Source: an uncultured Pseudomonadota bacterium (GTDB taxonomy: Bacteria; Pseudomonadota; Gammaproteobacteria; Burkholderiales; Thiobacillaceae). From it: a stretch of DNA of 47,855 nucleotides. The position numbers were made by a program, and so were the translations under genes. This document shows, piece by piece, positions 32,422 through 41,213 of the stretch. The number at the start of each line of letters is the position of its first letter. The stretch's first letter is position 1. The notes under the pieces were generated by a model that worked only from the letters and a program-made list of their open reading frames with translations, was not told where the DNA came from and ran no database searches. The DNA lies in the NCBI GenBank assembly GCA_903835655.1, contig CAILNT010000009.1:1-47855 (forward strand). Direction: 5' to 3'.

Positions 32422-32449
32422 CTAATCGAGTAAATTAGAAATCTCTAAT
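32422..32449. promoter_or_regulatory. Three ATTAG/CTAAT half-sites before the tolC-like gene
   Basis: CTAAT (32422-32426), ATTAG (32434-32438) and CTAAT (32445-32449). The last two form a perfect ATTAG-N6-CTAAT dyad. The octamer TCTCTAAT here also occurs at 31932-31939, upstream of arsR. This suggests one regulator for both, most simply the ArsR protein. Confidence 0.45.
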
Positions 32450-32494
32450 ATTCGAAGGGCCGCAACCGCGGATGCCTTTGCCAGGAGCGTGGTC

Positions 32495-33871
32495 ATGAAC
32501 AAAGTGCGACGATGGGCCGCCGTCACGGTCGCCGTGATGCTGGCCGCCTCAGGCGTGCGCGCGCAGACGCTGGAATTCAGACAGTGCGTCGAGACGGCGC
32601 TGGCGCAGAACCCGGACCTCTCCATCAGCCACGCCCGGATCGATCAGGCACAAGCCGGTCTGCGCGAGGCAAGGGGTAACCGCATGCCGCGTTTGAACCT
32701 CTCGCTGACGGGTACCCGCAGCAACGACGCGCTCAACGCCTTCGGCATGAAACTGGGGCAACGCAATGCCACCTTCAACGACTTTGGCGCGGGGGAGTTC
32801 ACCGGCCCAGGCGCGTTGGGCGTAACACCACAGAACCTGAATCACCCCGACGCCGTCAACAACTTCAATTCCCGTATCGAGTTGCAGGTGCCCGTCTACA
32901 ACGGCGGCATGGTGCGCGCTTACATCGACACCGCGAAAGCCTACGTGCGCGCGGCGCAATCCGGCGACGAGGCGGCGCGGCAGCAATTGATCAAGAATGT
33001 ATTGATGGCCTACCAGGGGGTGCACACCGCGCGCGCCTACATCCAGGTAGCACAGGAGGCGCGCGCCGCCGCCGAAGAATACGTGCGCATCACCGAGAAA
33101 CTGCACAAACAGGGCATGGTGGTGAAGAGCGACCTGCTCACGGCCCGCGTCAATCTGGAGGACGTCAAGGTCAAGTTGATCGAGGCGCGCGATGAGGAAA
33201 AATCGGCGCTGAATCAGCTGGCTCTCCTGCTGGGCTTGCCCATGGACGCCCCCCTGGAAGTCGGCGCAGCGGTGATGCCGGGGCTGCAAGCCGGCAGCGA
33301 TGCGGAACTGAGGCAACAGGCAAGCGCCGGCAATGCCGGCCTGCGCGCCCTGCGTGCCCAGGTCGAGGCCACCGGCGCCCAGGTGGGTGTGGCGCGCGCC
33401 GGGAAGAAACCGCAGTTCAACGTCCTGCTGCGCCAGGACTGGAATGACAAGGATCTGGGGCTGACCGCGCCCGCCTACACGGTGGCGGGCGTGCTGTCAT
33501 GGACGGCTTTCGACGGTGGCGTGACGAATGCGGGCGTCGACCGCGCCGAAGCCGCACGTTCCGAATGGCGGGCGAAGCTGCGTCAGGCCGAGGCGGGCAT
33601 CGCCTACCAGGTTACCGATGCGCAACGCCGCGCGCTGGAAGCGCAGGAGAGAGAGACCGCGCGCACGGCCAATCTCAATCAGGCGCAAGAAGCGCTACGT
33701 CGGGTCAGGAAACGCTACGAGAGCGGCATGGGCACGATGGTCGAGTTGCTTGCCGCACAAGCTCAGCTGGAAAAGGCCGGCGCCGACCTGGTCGCCGCCC
33801 GTTATGAACTCGCCGTCAACCGCACGGAATTGAAACGCGCAGTCGGCGTGCTCACCGTCGATACGCTTTAA
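32495..33871 (+). CDS. TolC-like outer-membrane efflux protein
   Basis: 458 residues from ATG 32495, AGGAG upstream. Signal peptide to about residue 24 (MNKVRRWAAVTVAVMLAASGVRA), then two outer-membrane efflux protein (OEP) repeats with long coiled-coil-type helices (QAQAGLREARGNRMPRLNLS; AQEALRRVRKRYESGMGTMVELLAAQAQLEKAGADLV). It forms the outer-membrane trimeric channel of the efflux system. It starts 130 bases after arsR and 13 bases before the adaptor gene, so it is the first structural gene of the operon. Confidence 0.92.
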   Translation: MNKVRRWAAVTVAVMLAASGVRAQTLEFRQCVETALAQNPDLSISHARIDQAQAGLREARGNRMPRLNLSLTGTRSNDALNAFGMKLGQRNATFNDFGAGEFTGPGALGVTPQNLNHPDAVNNFNSRIELQVPVYNGGMVRAYIDTAKAYVRAAQSGDEAARQQLIKNVLMAYQGVHTARAYIQVAQEARAAAEEYVRITEKLHKQGMVVKSDLLTARVNLEDVKVKLIEARDEEKSALNQLALLLGLPMDAPLEVGAAVMPGLQAGSDAELRQQASAGNAGLRALRAQVEATGAQVGVARAGKKPQFNVLLRQDWNDKDLGLTAPAYTVAGVLSWTAFDGGVTNAGVDRAEAARSEWRAKLRQAEAGIAYQVTDAQRRALEAQERETARTANLNQAQEALRRVRKRYESGMGTMVELLAAQAQLEKAGADLVAARYELAVNRTELKRAVGVLTVDTL

Positions 33872-33884
33872 CCGGAGGCCACCC

Positions 33885-34964
33885 ATGCCCACCGATATAT
33901 TCGTCCCAATTCCTAAATTCACCCTCTTCCCCCTCCTGATCCTCGCCCTGGCCGGCTGTTCCGGCGAGGAACCGGCAAAGCCCGCCCAGACCACGCCGCA
34001 CAGCGTCCAGGCCCAGGTGAGCGTGCTACAAACGGCGACGACTGTCGCCACCAGCGCCACGCCAGGCAACCTCGTCGCGCTCGAATCGGTCCAGGTCGCT
34101 TCCCGGCTGATGGGCTACATCCGCAATATCGCCGTGGTCGAGGGCCAGACGGTAAAGAAGGGCCAACGTCTGTTCAGCATCGATCCGCTCGATATCGAAG
34201 GCGCTGTGGAGCAGGCTCGCCTAGGTCTGAAGCAGGCCGAAGCCGCGCTGGACGATGCCAGGAGCGATTACGAACGCTTCGAGCATCTCTACAAGGACGA
34301 GGTGGTGACCCGGCAGCAATACGAGAAGATGAAGCTCAACCATGACATTGCCGAATCCCGCATGGCCCAGGCTAGATCGGGCCTGGGCACCGCCCAGGGA
34401 CAGATGCGCTACGCGACGGTGACTTCACCGATCGACGCCGTGGTGACGCGCAAGCTGGCCAACGAGGGCGATATCGCCGCTCCCGGCCATCCCGTCCTGC
34501 TGCTGGAAAATCCGTCGCGTTTGCAGGTGCAGACCAGCGTCCCCATGGACTTGTACCGGGGTCTGCGCTTGGGCCAGCGCGTGATGGTAGAGATCGACGG
34601 CCAGCCCCGCCCGGTCGCGGCGAGTGTGGCGCGCTTGTCGCCCGCGGCCGATCCGGTCGCGCACACGTATCTGGTCAAGCTCGATGTCGCCGCCCCCAAC
34701 CTGTCCAGCGGCGCATTCGCCCGCGTGCTGTTTCCGGTGGGCCAGCGTGATCTCCTGGCTCTGCCGCGGGCCGCGGTGCTGAATCGCGCCGGCATCACCG
34801 GCGTCTTCGTGGTGGATGCGCAGGGCATCGCGCAATACCGCATGGTGCGCCTGGGAAGCGAAACCGACGGACTGATCGAAGTGCTCTCGGGCCTGAGCCT
34901 GGGTGAGCGCGTGGTCACGGGCAACGCCGCGTCGGTCAACAACGGCGACAAGGTTTCCGGGTGA
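33885..34964 (+). CDS. RND efflux periplasmic adaptor lipoprotein
   Basis: 359 residues. Lipobox LAGC with C25 as lipidation site. Lipoyl half-motifs (YIRNIAVVEGQTVKKGQRLFSID and TVTSPIDAVVTRKLANEGDIAAPGHPVL) flank a coiled-coil hairpin (QARLGLKQAEAALDDARSDYERFEHL). A beta-barrel and membrane-proximal domain follow. It bridges the pump and the outer channel. Its stop overlaps the GTG of the RND gene by GTGA. Confidence 0.92.
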   Translation: MPTDIFVPIPKFTLFPLLILALAGCSGEEPAKPAQTTPHSVQAQVSVLQTATTVATSATPGNLVALESVQVASRLMGYIRNIAVVEGQTVKKGQRLFSIDPLDIEGAVEQARLGLKQAEAALDDARSDYERFEHLYKDEVVTRQQYEKMKLNHDIAESRMAQARSGLGTAQGQMRYATVTSPIDAVVTRKLANEGDIAAPGHPVLLLENPSRLQVQTSVPMDLYRGLRLGQRVMVEIDGQPRPVAASVARLSPAADPVAHTYLVKLDVAAPNLSSGAFARVLFPVGQRDLLALPRAAVLNRAGITGVFVVDAQGIAQYRMVRLGSETDGLIEVLSGLSLGERVVTGNAASVNNGDKVSG

Positions 34965-37900
34965 CCGGCATGACGACCAAGGATTCCTCGGCAGTGAGCG
35001 GCACTGAAACCGCAATGAATCTCGCGGGCAAGCTCGCCCGCGGCTTCCTCACCTCCAAGCTCACCGCCTTGTTCATCCTGGCGGTGACCCTCACCGGCCT
35101 GCTCGCGCTGGTCGTCACGCCGCGCGAATACAATCCGCAGATCGTGGTGCCCGCGGCCAACATCATCGTCGCCAAGCCGGGCGCCTCCGCCGACGAGATA
35201 CGCAATCTGGTGGTGAAGCCGCTGGAAGCGATCATGAACGCCCAGTCCGGCGTCGATCACACCTTCGGATACGCCAGCAACGACTTCGGCCTGGTCACGG
35301 TGCAATTCAAGGTGGGAGAGAACCAGGAAGACAGTCTGGTCAAGCTCTACAACCAGTTGATGCAGAATATGGATCGCGTCCCCCCCGGTGCGATGCAGCC
35401 CATCGTGCGACCGATCAACGTCGACGATGTGCCGATCATGACCCTCACCCTGTCGTCCGCCAACTATGACGATCTCCGCCTGCGCCAGGTGGGCCAGCGG
35501 CTGCTGGAGCAACTGCGTAACGTCCCCGGCGTGTCCTTCACCCAGATCATCGGCGGGCACAATCAGGCGGTGAACGTCTGGATCGATCCGCAGCGCCTGG
35601 AAAACGCGGGGCTCAGCCTGGACCGAATCGACTCGATGCTGCGCGGCGCCAATGTCGCCGCTCCCCTGGGCGAGCTGGTGCGGGACAACCTCGCACGGCC
35701 GCTGCGCCTGGCCGGTTTCCTGGGTTCGGCCGAGGAAGTGGGCAAGATCGTGGTCGGCGTATCCGCCGGCGGCGCGCCTACCTATCTCAAGGACATCGCG
35801 CGCATCGAGGACGGTCCCGACGAGATCGAGGAAACCACACGCTTCGCTTACGGCCCCGCCAGCCATGCCAGGAATGCGGGGGAGCACCCCGCCGTCACCC
35901 TGGCGATCGCCAAGAAGGCAGGCACCAATGCCGTGGTCGTGGCCAATGCCGTGTTGGCGAAACTGGAAGAGCTGAAGAAGCAGGCAATTCCCGCCGGAAT
36001 CGATGCCGTGGTGACGCGCAACGACGGCGCGAAGGCGGACGCCGCGGTGAACGAACTGGTCATGCACCTGGGGATCGCCATCGCCTCGGTGGTGGTGATC
36101 CTGGTGTTCTTCCTCGGCTGGCGCGAAGCCGGCATCGTTACCATGACCGTGCCCCTGATTCTCTTCGTGGTGCTGGCCGTGGGTCTGGCTGCGGGGCAAA
36201 CCATCAACCGCATCACCCTGTTCGCCCTGATCCTGTCGCTAGGCTTGCTGGTGGACGCGGCGATCGTCGTGATCGAGAACATCCACCGTCACCTGCATCA
36301 CGGCACGAGCCGGCCCTTCAGGGAAACGCTGGTGATCGCCACCAACGAGATCGGCAACCCCACCAATGTCGCCACCATCGCGGTGATCCTCGCCTTCATC
36401 CCGATGGCCTTCGTCACCGGCATGATGGGGCCCTTCATGCTGCCCATTCCGTTCAACGTGCCGGTGGCCATGCTTGCCTCCATCCTCATCGCCTACATGG
36501 TGGTGCCCTGGGCTGCCAATCTCTGGCTGGCGAAGAAGGCCGCGCGCGAGGAAATGGAGCGCAAACCCTGCCTGGGCGCCGCCTGCCAGCAGGATCCCCT
36601 ACAGCGGTTCTATATCAGGGTACTCACCCCGCTGATCCGGTCCGATTTCAAGCGCAACCTCACCTTCTTGCTGGTGCTGTGCCTCCTGGCCGGCGCCATG
36701 CTCATGCCGGCCTGGCAGTTCATCCGTGCATCCGGGCTCAACGGGCCGCTGTCGCCCATGGGTGTCGAACTCAAGATGCTGCCCAACGACAACACCAACA
36801 CCATGCTCCTCCAGGTCGATATGCCCGCGGGCACGGCCCTGGCGGCCACGGACGAGGTCGCGCGCGCGGTCGGGGAAGTCCTCGGCCGGCATGCCCACGT
36901 CACCGATTACCAGACCTTTCTGGGGATGACCGCGCCGATCGACTTCGCGGCCCTGGTGCGTGGAGACATGATCAAGCGCGGCAGCAACCTGGCCCAGATC
37001 CGCGTCAACCTGGTCGACAAACACCATCGCGACCAGCCCTCGCATGAATTCGCGCGCCAGCTCGACGAAACGCTGCGAGGCGTGCGCACGCGTTTCCCCA
37101 CTGCGCGCATCAAGCTCTACGAGACGCCGCCTGGGCCGCCGGTACAGGCGCAAGTCCTGGCCGAGCTGTACGGCCCCGACTACGACCTGCTGCGCGGAGC
37201 GGCACCCGAGGTCGACGCCGCCTTCGCGCAGATCTTCGGCATGATCAACGTCGACGACTCCCTCACCGCCAACAGCGACAGCTACCTCATCCACGTCGAC
37301 AGCGAGAAGGCACTGCTGTCCGGGGTCGCGCCCGGTCAGGTGGCCAAGCTGCTGCGCGATTACGTCTCCGGCTTCTCCATCGGCAGCCTGCACGTGGAGG
37401 GCGCCCGCGAGCCGGTGGACATCAAGGTGCGCCTGCCGCGCGAGTTGCGCGCCGCCGCCGATACCCTGATGAATCTGCACGTGGCCAACCCCCAGGGCGC
37501 TCAGGTGCCCCTGTCCGCCATCGCCAGCGTGGTGCGTGTGCCCACGGTCAAGCCGATCTACGATCGCGATCAGCACGAGATGGTCATGGTCGGCGGTGAA
37601 CTGCTCAAATCCAGCCCGGTCTTCGCCGTCCTGGCTCTGGACAGGATGCTCGACGGCAGGAAGCTGGCGAACGGAGCGACCTTCACCACGGCCAACCTGG
37701 GCTTCACCCCCGTGTCACCCAAGGACGTGGTGCAGAACACCCTGCTCTGGGGCGGCGAGATGCGCCTGACCCTGGATGTGTTCCGCGATCTGGGGTCGGC
37801 CTTCATCATCGCCTTGATCCTGATTTATCTGATGCTGGTGGCCTATTACCGGTCGTTCATGCTGCCCCTGGTTGTCATGGGTGCGATCCCGCTCACCCTG

Positions 37901-38272
37901 GTCGGCGTATTCCCCGGGCATTGGGCGACGCATCAGGCTTTCACCGCAACCTCGATGATCGGCGTGATCGCGCTGGCCGGCATCGTGGTGCGCAACTCCC
38001 TTCTGCTGATCGACTTCATCCTCGAGTACCGCCTGCAAGGCTACGGACTGGAAGAAGCGGTGATCGAAGCCGGCGCCGTTCGCTTTCGCCCGATACTGCT
38101 TACTGCCCTGGCCATCATCCTGGGCTCGGCCATCATGACCACCGACCCGGTGTTCGGTGGTCTGGCGGTCTCGCTGATCTTCGGCACTTTCGCCTCCACC
38201 GCACTGACCCTGGTGGCTATCCCGCTGCTCTACTTTGTCTGGCAAAGAGGGCTGGCCACGGATGGCGCATAG
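34961..38272 (+). CDS. RND efflux pump, inner-membrane permease
   Basis: 1103 residues, slightly longer than the usual 1020-1060. It has two halves of six membrane helices with large periplasmic loops. The proton-relay Asp lies in LGLLVDAAIVVIENIHRHLHHG, typical of this family. The first helix starts at LTALFILAVTLTGLLALVV. GTG 34961 overlaps the previous stop; ATG 34970 is the alternative. The extra length includes a loop CLGAACQQDPLQRF after helix 6. The family groups with broad RND or AcrB-like permeases of sulfur-related operons; the substrate is unknown. The operon continues to DUF2892, rhodanese and glutaredoxin genes. Confidence 0.93.
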   Translation: MTGMTTKDSSAVSGTETAMNLAGKLARGFLTSKLTALFILAVTLTGLLALVVTPREYNPQIVVPAANIIVAKPGASADEIRNLVVKPLEAIMNAQSGVDHTFGYASNDFGLVTVQFKVGENQEDSLVKLYNQLMQNMDRVPPGAMQPIVRPINVDDVPIMTLTLSSANYDDLRLRQVGQRLLEQLRNVPGVSFTQIIGGHNQAVNVWIDPQRLENAGLSLDRIDSMLRGANVAAPLGELVRDNLARPLRLAGFLGSAEEVGKIVVGVSAGGAPTYLKDIARIEDGPDEIEETTRFAYGPASHARNAGEHPAVTLAIAKKAGTNAVVVANAVLAKLEELKKQAIPAGIDAVVTRNDGAKADAAVNELVMHLGIAIASVVVILVFFLGWREAGIVTMTVPLILFVVLAVGLAAGQTINRITLFALILSLGLLVDAAIVVIENIHRHLHHGTSRPFRETLVIATNEIGNPTNVATIAVILAFIPMAFVTGMMGPFMLPIPFNVPVAMLASILIAYMVVPWAANLWLAKKAAREEMERKPCLGAACQQDPLQRFYIRVLTPLIRSDFKRNLTFLLVLCLLAGAMLMPAWQFIRASGLNGPLSPMGVELKMLPNDNTNTMLLQVDMPAGTALAATDEVARAVGEVLGRHAHVTDYQTFLGMTAPIDFAALVRGDMIKRGSNLAQIRVNLVDKHHRDQPSHEFARQLDETLRGVRTRFPTARIKLYETPPGPPVQAQVLAELYGPDYDLLRGAAPEVDAAFAQIFGMINVDDSLTANSDSYLIHVDSEKALLSGVAPGQVAKLLRDYVSGFSIGSLHVEGAREPVDIKVRLPRELRAAADTLMNLHVANPQGAQVPLSAIASVVRVPTVKPIYDRDQHEMVMVGGELLKSSPVFAVLALDRMLDGRKLANGATFTTANLGFTPVSPKDVVQNTLLWGGEMRLTLDVFRDLGSAFIIALILIYLMLVAYYRSFMLPLVVMGAIPLTLVGVFPGHWATHQAFTATSMIGVIALAGIVVRNSLLLIDFILEYRLQGYGLEEAVIEAGAVRFRPILLTALAIILGSAIMTTDPVFGGLAVSLIFGTFASTALTLVAIPLLYFVWQRGLATDGA

Positions 38273-38535
38273 TCAGCGCAACCAACGGTATTTTGGTATT
38301 GTCGCGGCACGCGCTCACGACGGTGAGCGGCCACTTTGTAACCGCCATGGCCGACTGGCCGCCCCGTAACATGAAAGGCCGGCCATGTCGGCTCCCTCAC
38401 TGATGGAACTACCTGCCAACCGACTTGGCCGACAGAATACGTCGGCCAAATCTCTGGCTGCCCCAGCCCCTCTCCCGCATGCTGGCGAGGGGAACGTCGT
38501 GAGCCGCTGTGCGACCTTCATCGCAAAGGAATACC

Positions 38536-38763
38536 ATGAGCATAGAACGCATCATCCGCATCATGGCAGGCGCTTTCATCCTGCTATCTTTGGGCCTGGC
38601 TCATTTCACCGGCCAGATCGACCTGGCCCGCCTCTCCTGGCTCTGGTTCACCGCCTTCATCGGCCTGAACCTGGTGCAGTCCGGTATTACCGGGTTTTGC
38701 CCCCCGGTGCTGCTGCTGAAGAAACTGGGTTTCAAGGAAGCCGGCGGTGCCTGCACCAAGTAA
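38536..38763 (+). CDS. DUF2892 membrane protein (YgaP-type tail domain)
   Basis: 75 residues from ATG 38536, AAAGGA upstream. Two hydrophobic helices with a Cys in FCPPVLLLKKLGF, the pattern of the membrane domain of YgaP, where it is fused to a rhodanese domain. Here rhodanese and membrane domain are separate genes 220 bases apart. It may help export or sense sulfur species. About 260 bases before it (38273-38535) show no gene, only GC-rich repeats. Confidence 0.85.
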   Translation: MSIERIIRIMAGAFILLSLGLAHFTGQIDLARLSWLWFTAFIGLNLVQSGITGFCPPVLLLKKLGFKEAGGACTK

Positions 38764-38985
38764 GCGACCATCTCGCGAACGACCTTCGGGGAATTCGATA
38801 TGCATGGACCTGCCGCAACGGCGAGTCCGGCCAGCCCATCGTTGCATCCTCGGGGACGCGACAGCCGACGGGTATACGCTTGCCAGGGTCGTCCGGATCG
38901 GGAAATGCAGGGTACGATAGGGATTGGCGTATTGCCGGATGTCACCATAGACTCCACGCTTTTCCCGTAACCGAGAAGGTACACG

Positions 38986-39396
38986 ATGGATTTCGTATTG
39001 CAAAACATCTGGCTGATACTCCTGGCCGGCGTCTCCGGCTTCATGTTGCTAGGCGGCGGCCTGCTCGGGAAGCTTTCAGGGATCAAGCAAATCGGCCCGC
39101 AGGAAGCGGTCATGCTGTTCAACCACGAAGACGCGCTACTGATCGACGTGCGCGAGGCTTCGGAATGGGCCGACGGCCATATCGCCCGCGCCAGGCACAT
39201 TCCCCTGGGCCAGTTGAAGGGCCGGCTGAATGAACTGGAAAAATTCAAAGGCAAGCCGATCATTGCTGTCTGCCGAAGCGGCAACCGTTCCGGCAGCGCT
39301 TGCAGCCTGCTCAAGAAGGCCGGATTCGAAAATCTGCACAACCTCAGCGGAGGCATGCAAGCCTGGGAACAGGCCAACTTGCCCCGCGAACGCTGA
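38986..39396 (+). CDS. Membrane-anchored rhodanese
   Basis: 136 residues from ATG 38986. N-terminal membrane helix (NIWLILLAGVSGFMLLGGG) and a single rhodanese domain: LIDVREASEWADGHIARARHIPLG and the active-site loop VCRSGNRSG, whose Cys carries the persulfide. It transfers sulfur from thiosulfate or persulfide donors at the membrane. Grouped with the DUF2892 gene it reconstitutes the two parts of YgaP. Confidence 0.93.
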   Translation: MDFVLQNIWLILLAGVSGFMLLGGGLLGKLSGIKQIGPQEAVMLFNHEDALLIDVREASEWADGHIARARHIPLGQLKGRLNELEKFKGKPIIAVCRSGNRSGSACSLLKKAGFENLHNLSGGMQAWEQANLPRER

Positions 39397-39459
39397 TGCC
39401 GTATCGGCTTGCCGCTAGTGGCCAGTAGCCACTACCCTCAACTCAACGAGCTACCCACC

Positions 39460-39714
39460 ATGCCTCCGATCAAGATGTACTGCACCGCCACCTGCCCTTA
39501 CTGCGTCATGGCCGAGAAGCTATTGACCAGAAAAGGTGTCAGCCAGATCGAGAAAATCCGCGTCGACCTCGACCCGGCGCAACGCGACGAGATGATGCGC
39601 ATCACTGGCCGCCGCACCGTGCCGCAGATCTACATCGGCCAGCATCATGTCGGCGGCTTCGATGACCTCTCCGCACTCGATGCCGGTGGCGAACTGGACC
39701 CGTTGCTGGCTTGA
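39460..39714 (+). CDS. grxC: Glutaredoxin 3
   Basis: 84 residues from ATG 39460. Active site CPYC (C12, C15) near the start, TVPQIYIG with the cis-Pro, and GGFDDLSAL for glutathione binding. It reduces disulfides and glutathione mixed disulfides, which suits a persulfide-handling cluster. It starts 64 bases after the rhodanese stop, on the same strand. Confidence 0.95.
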   Translation: MPPIKMYCTATCPYCVMAEKLLTRKGVSQIEKIRVDLDPAQRDEMMRITGRRTVPQIYIGQHHVGGFDDLSALDAGGELDPLLA

Positions 39715-39732
39715 TCGACGGGAGCCGCGCCG

Positions 39733-39915
39733 CTACCTGGCGTCCCGTTTCCGGAATCTGAGGCACGGCTCGCCGGAGGCCTCCAGCACGTCCAGGATAG
39801 GCTGACGCTTGCTTTTGAAGCCAAAGGCCCTGCACCCATAGCGGAAGCGGGCGTCGTGGGTGATGTGGTAATGCACGCAAGCGGTGCAACTCGGTCGTTT
39901 TTCGGCGGTGTTCAT
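39733..39915 (-). CDS. Small Cys-rich conserved protein
   Basis: 60 residues from ATG 39915. MNTAEKRPSCTACVHYHITHDARFRYGCRAFGFKSKRQ... with CTAC, a Cys after RYG and a later PCLRF: four cysteines and several His/Lys, suggesting a zinc or metal site. Homologues of this size occur in betaproteobacteria, sometimes misnamed as uracil-DNA glycosylase. It converges with grxC; the stops are 18 bases apart. Function unknown. Confidence 0.65.
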   Translation of the reverse strand: MNTAEKRPSCTACVHYHITHDARFRYGCRAFGFKSKRQPILDVLEASGEPCLRFRKRDAR

Positions 39916-39996
39916 GTGCTTCCAGGAACACGCTCGGGTTCCATGCAAATCGCGGTAGCCGCACCCGAGGCGCCCTCGGTGGAGCGCGCCGCGGAC

Positions 39997-40182
39997 TCAG
40001 ATCACCATCACCAGCCGTTCCACCACATAGCCCAGCATGATCAGGATGGCCAGGGCGATACCGCCCTTGAGACCGAGGCCGGCGAAGCGCAGCCAGCGCG
40101 GATCGCGATCGATGGCGTAGCCCAGCAGGCTGACCACCAGCAGGATGCCGATCAGGAGCAGGAGCAGGCGTATACCCAGCAT
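39997..40182 (-). CDS. Small two-helix membrane protein
   Basis: 61 residues from ATG 40182, 7 bases after the lpxC stop. Two hydrophobic segments (MLGIRLLLLLIGILLVVSLLGYA and KGGIALAILIMLGYVVERLVMVI) flank a short loop with DRDPRWLRF. Small membrane protein of unknown role. It may be the last gene of the lpxC transcript. Confidence 0.6.
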   Translation of the reverse strand: MLGIRLLLLLIGILLVVSLLGYAIDRDPRWLRFAGLGLKGGIALAILIMLGYVVERLVMVI

Positions 40183-40189
40183 CTTCGCT

Positions 40190-41101
40190 TCAGGTAAGCA
40201 GGGGGTGCAGGTTGAGCAGACCGGCCGGCACGCCTTCGTCCCTGAACTCCGCCCATTCCCATGCGCTGGCATCGTCCAGCAGGGCGCGCAACAGCTTGTT
40301 GTTGAGGCCGTGCCCGGACTTGTAGGCTTGGACGGCGCCCAGTATGGGGTGACCGGCGAGGTAGAGGTCGCCCACGGCGTCGAGCACCTTGTGCTTCACG
40401 AACTCGTCCGCATAACGCAGGCCGTCGCTGTTGAGCACGCGGAACTCATCCATGACGATGGCGTTGTCCAGCGTGCCGCCCAAAGCCAGGCCATTGCTGC
40501 GCAGGTACTCTACTTCCCGCATGAAGCCGAAGGTGCGCGCCCGGCTCACTTCCTGGACGTAGGACTGGCGCGCGAAGTCCAGTTTGATCTCGCGCGCGGA
40601 ATGCTTGAACACGGGGTGGTCGAAGTCGATCTTAAAGGCCAGCGTATAGCCCTCATGCGGGGCGAATTCGGCCCATTTGTCGCCATCCTCGACGCGCACC
40701 GTGCGCTTGACGCGGATGAAGCGTTTGGCGGCATTCTGGACTTCGATGCCGGTGGATTGCAGCAGATAGACGAAGGGGGCCGCGGAGCCGTCCAGGATGG
40801 GGACTTCAGGACCATCCAGGTCGATGTGCAGGTTGTCGATGCCGAGTCCAGCCAGTGCGGACATGAGGTGTTCCACGGTGGCCACCCTGGCGCCGTTGCC
40901 TTCCAGCGCGGAACACAAGCGGGTATCACACACCGCTTCCGGGGAAACGCGAAACTCACGCGGTTCGGCCAGGTCGGTGCGGCGAAACCAGATCCCGCTG
41001 CTCGCCGCCGCCGGGCGCAGGGTCAGGTTGACCCGTGCACCCGTATGCAGGCCCACACCGGTGGCGTGAACCAGGGATTTGATGGTTCGTTGGCGAATCA
41101 T
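40190..41101 (-). CDS. lpxC: UDP-3-O-acyl-N-acetylglucosamine deacetylase
   Basis: 303 residues. LpxC commits UDP-acyl-GlcNAc to lipid A synthesis. Zinc ligands are in [14 protein letters not shown] and [15 protein letters not shown]; the opening [18 protein letters not shown] is standard. It lies about 110 bases downstream of ftsZ, with a weak hairpin (CCAGGCG/CGCCTGG at 41144-41167) between, as in many proteobacterial dcw clusters. Confidence 0.97.
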   Translation of the reverse strand: MIRQRTIKSLVHATGVGLHTGARVNLTLRPAAASSGIWFRRTDLAEPREFRVSPEAVCDTRLCSALEGNGARVATVEHLMSALAGLGIDNLHIDLDGPEVPILDGSAAPFVYLLQSTGIEVQNAAKRFIRVKRTVRVEDGDKWAEFAPHEGYTLAFKIDFDHPVFKHSAREIKLDFARQSYVQEVSRARTFGFMREVEYLRSNGLALGGTLDNAIVMDEFRVLNSDGLRYADEFVKHKVLDAVGDLYLAGHPILGAVQAYKSGHGLNNKLLRALLDDASAWEWAEFRDEGVPAGLLNLHPLLT

Positions 41102-41213
41102 GTGCTCGGCAGGAGGGGACAGGACGGGTGCATGTTACCCCGACCAGGCGGGAGGGAGGTCGCCTGGCCCAGGTAAAGCCATGTAAGCCTTGTTGCATGC
41201 ACCCGGCAAGGCC

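Noticed and set aside
41144-41167. Terminator between ftsZ and lpxC
   Set aside because: A 7-bp stem exists, but no T-run follows on the minus strand. Left as a weak hairpin only.
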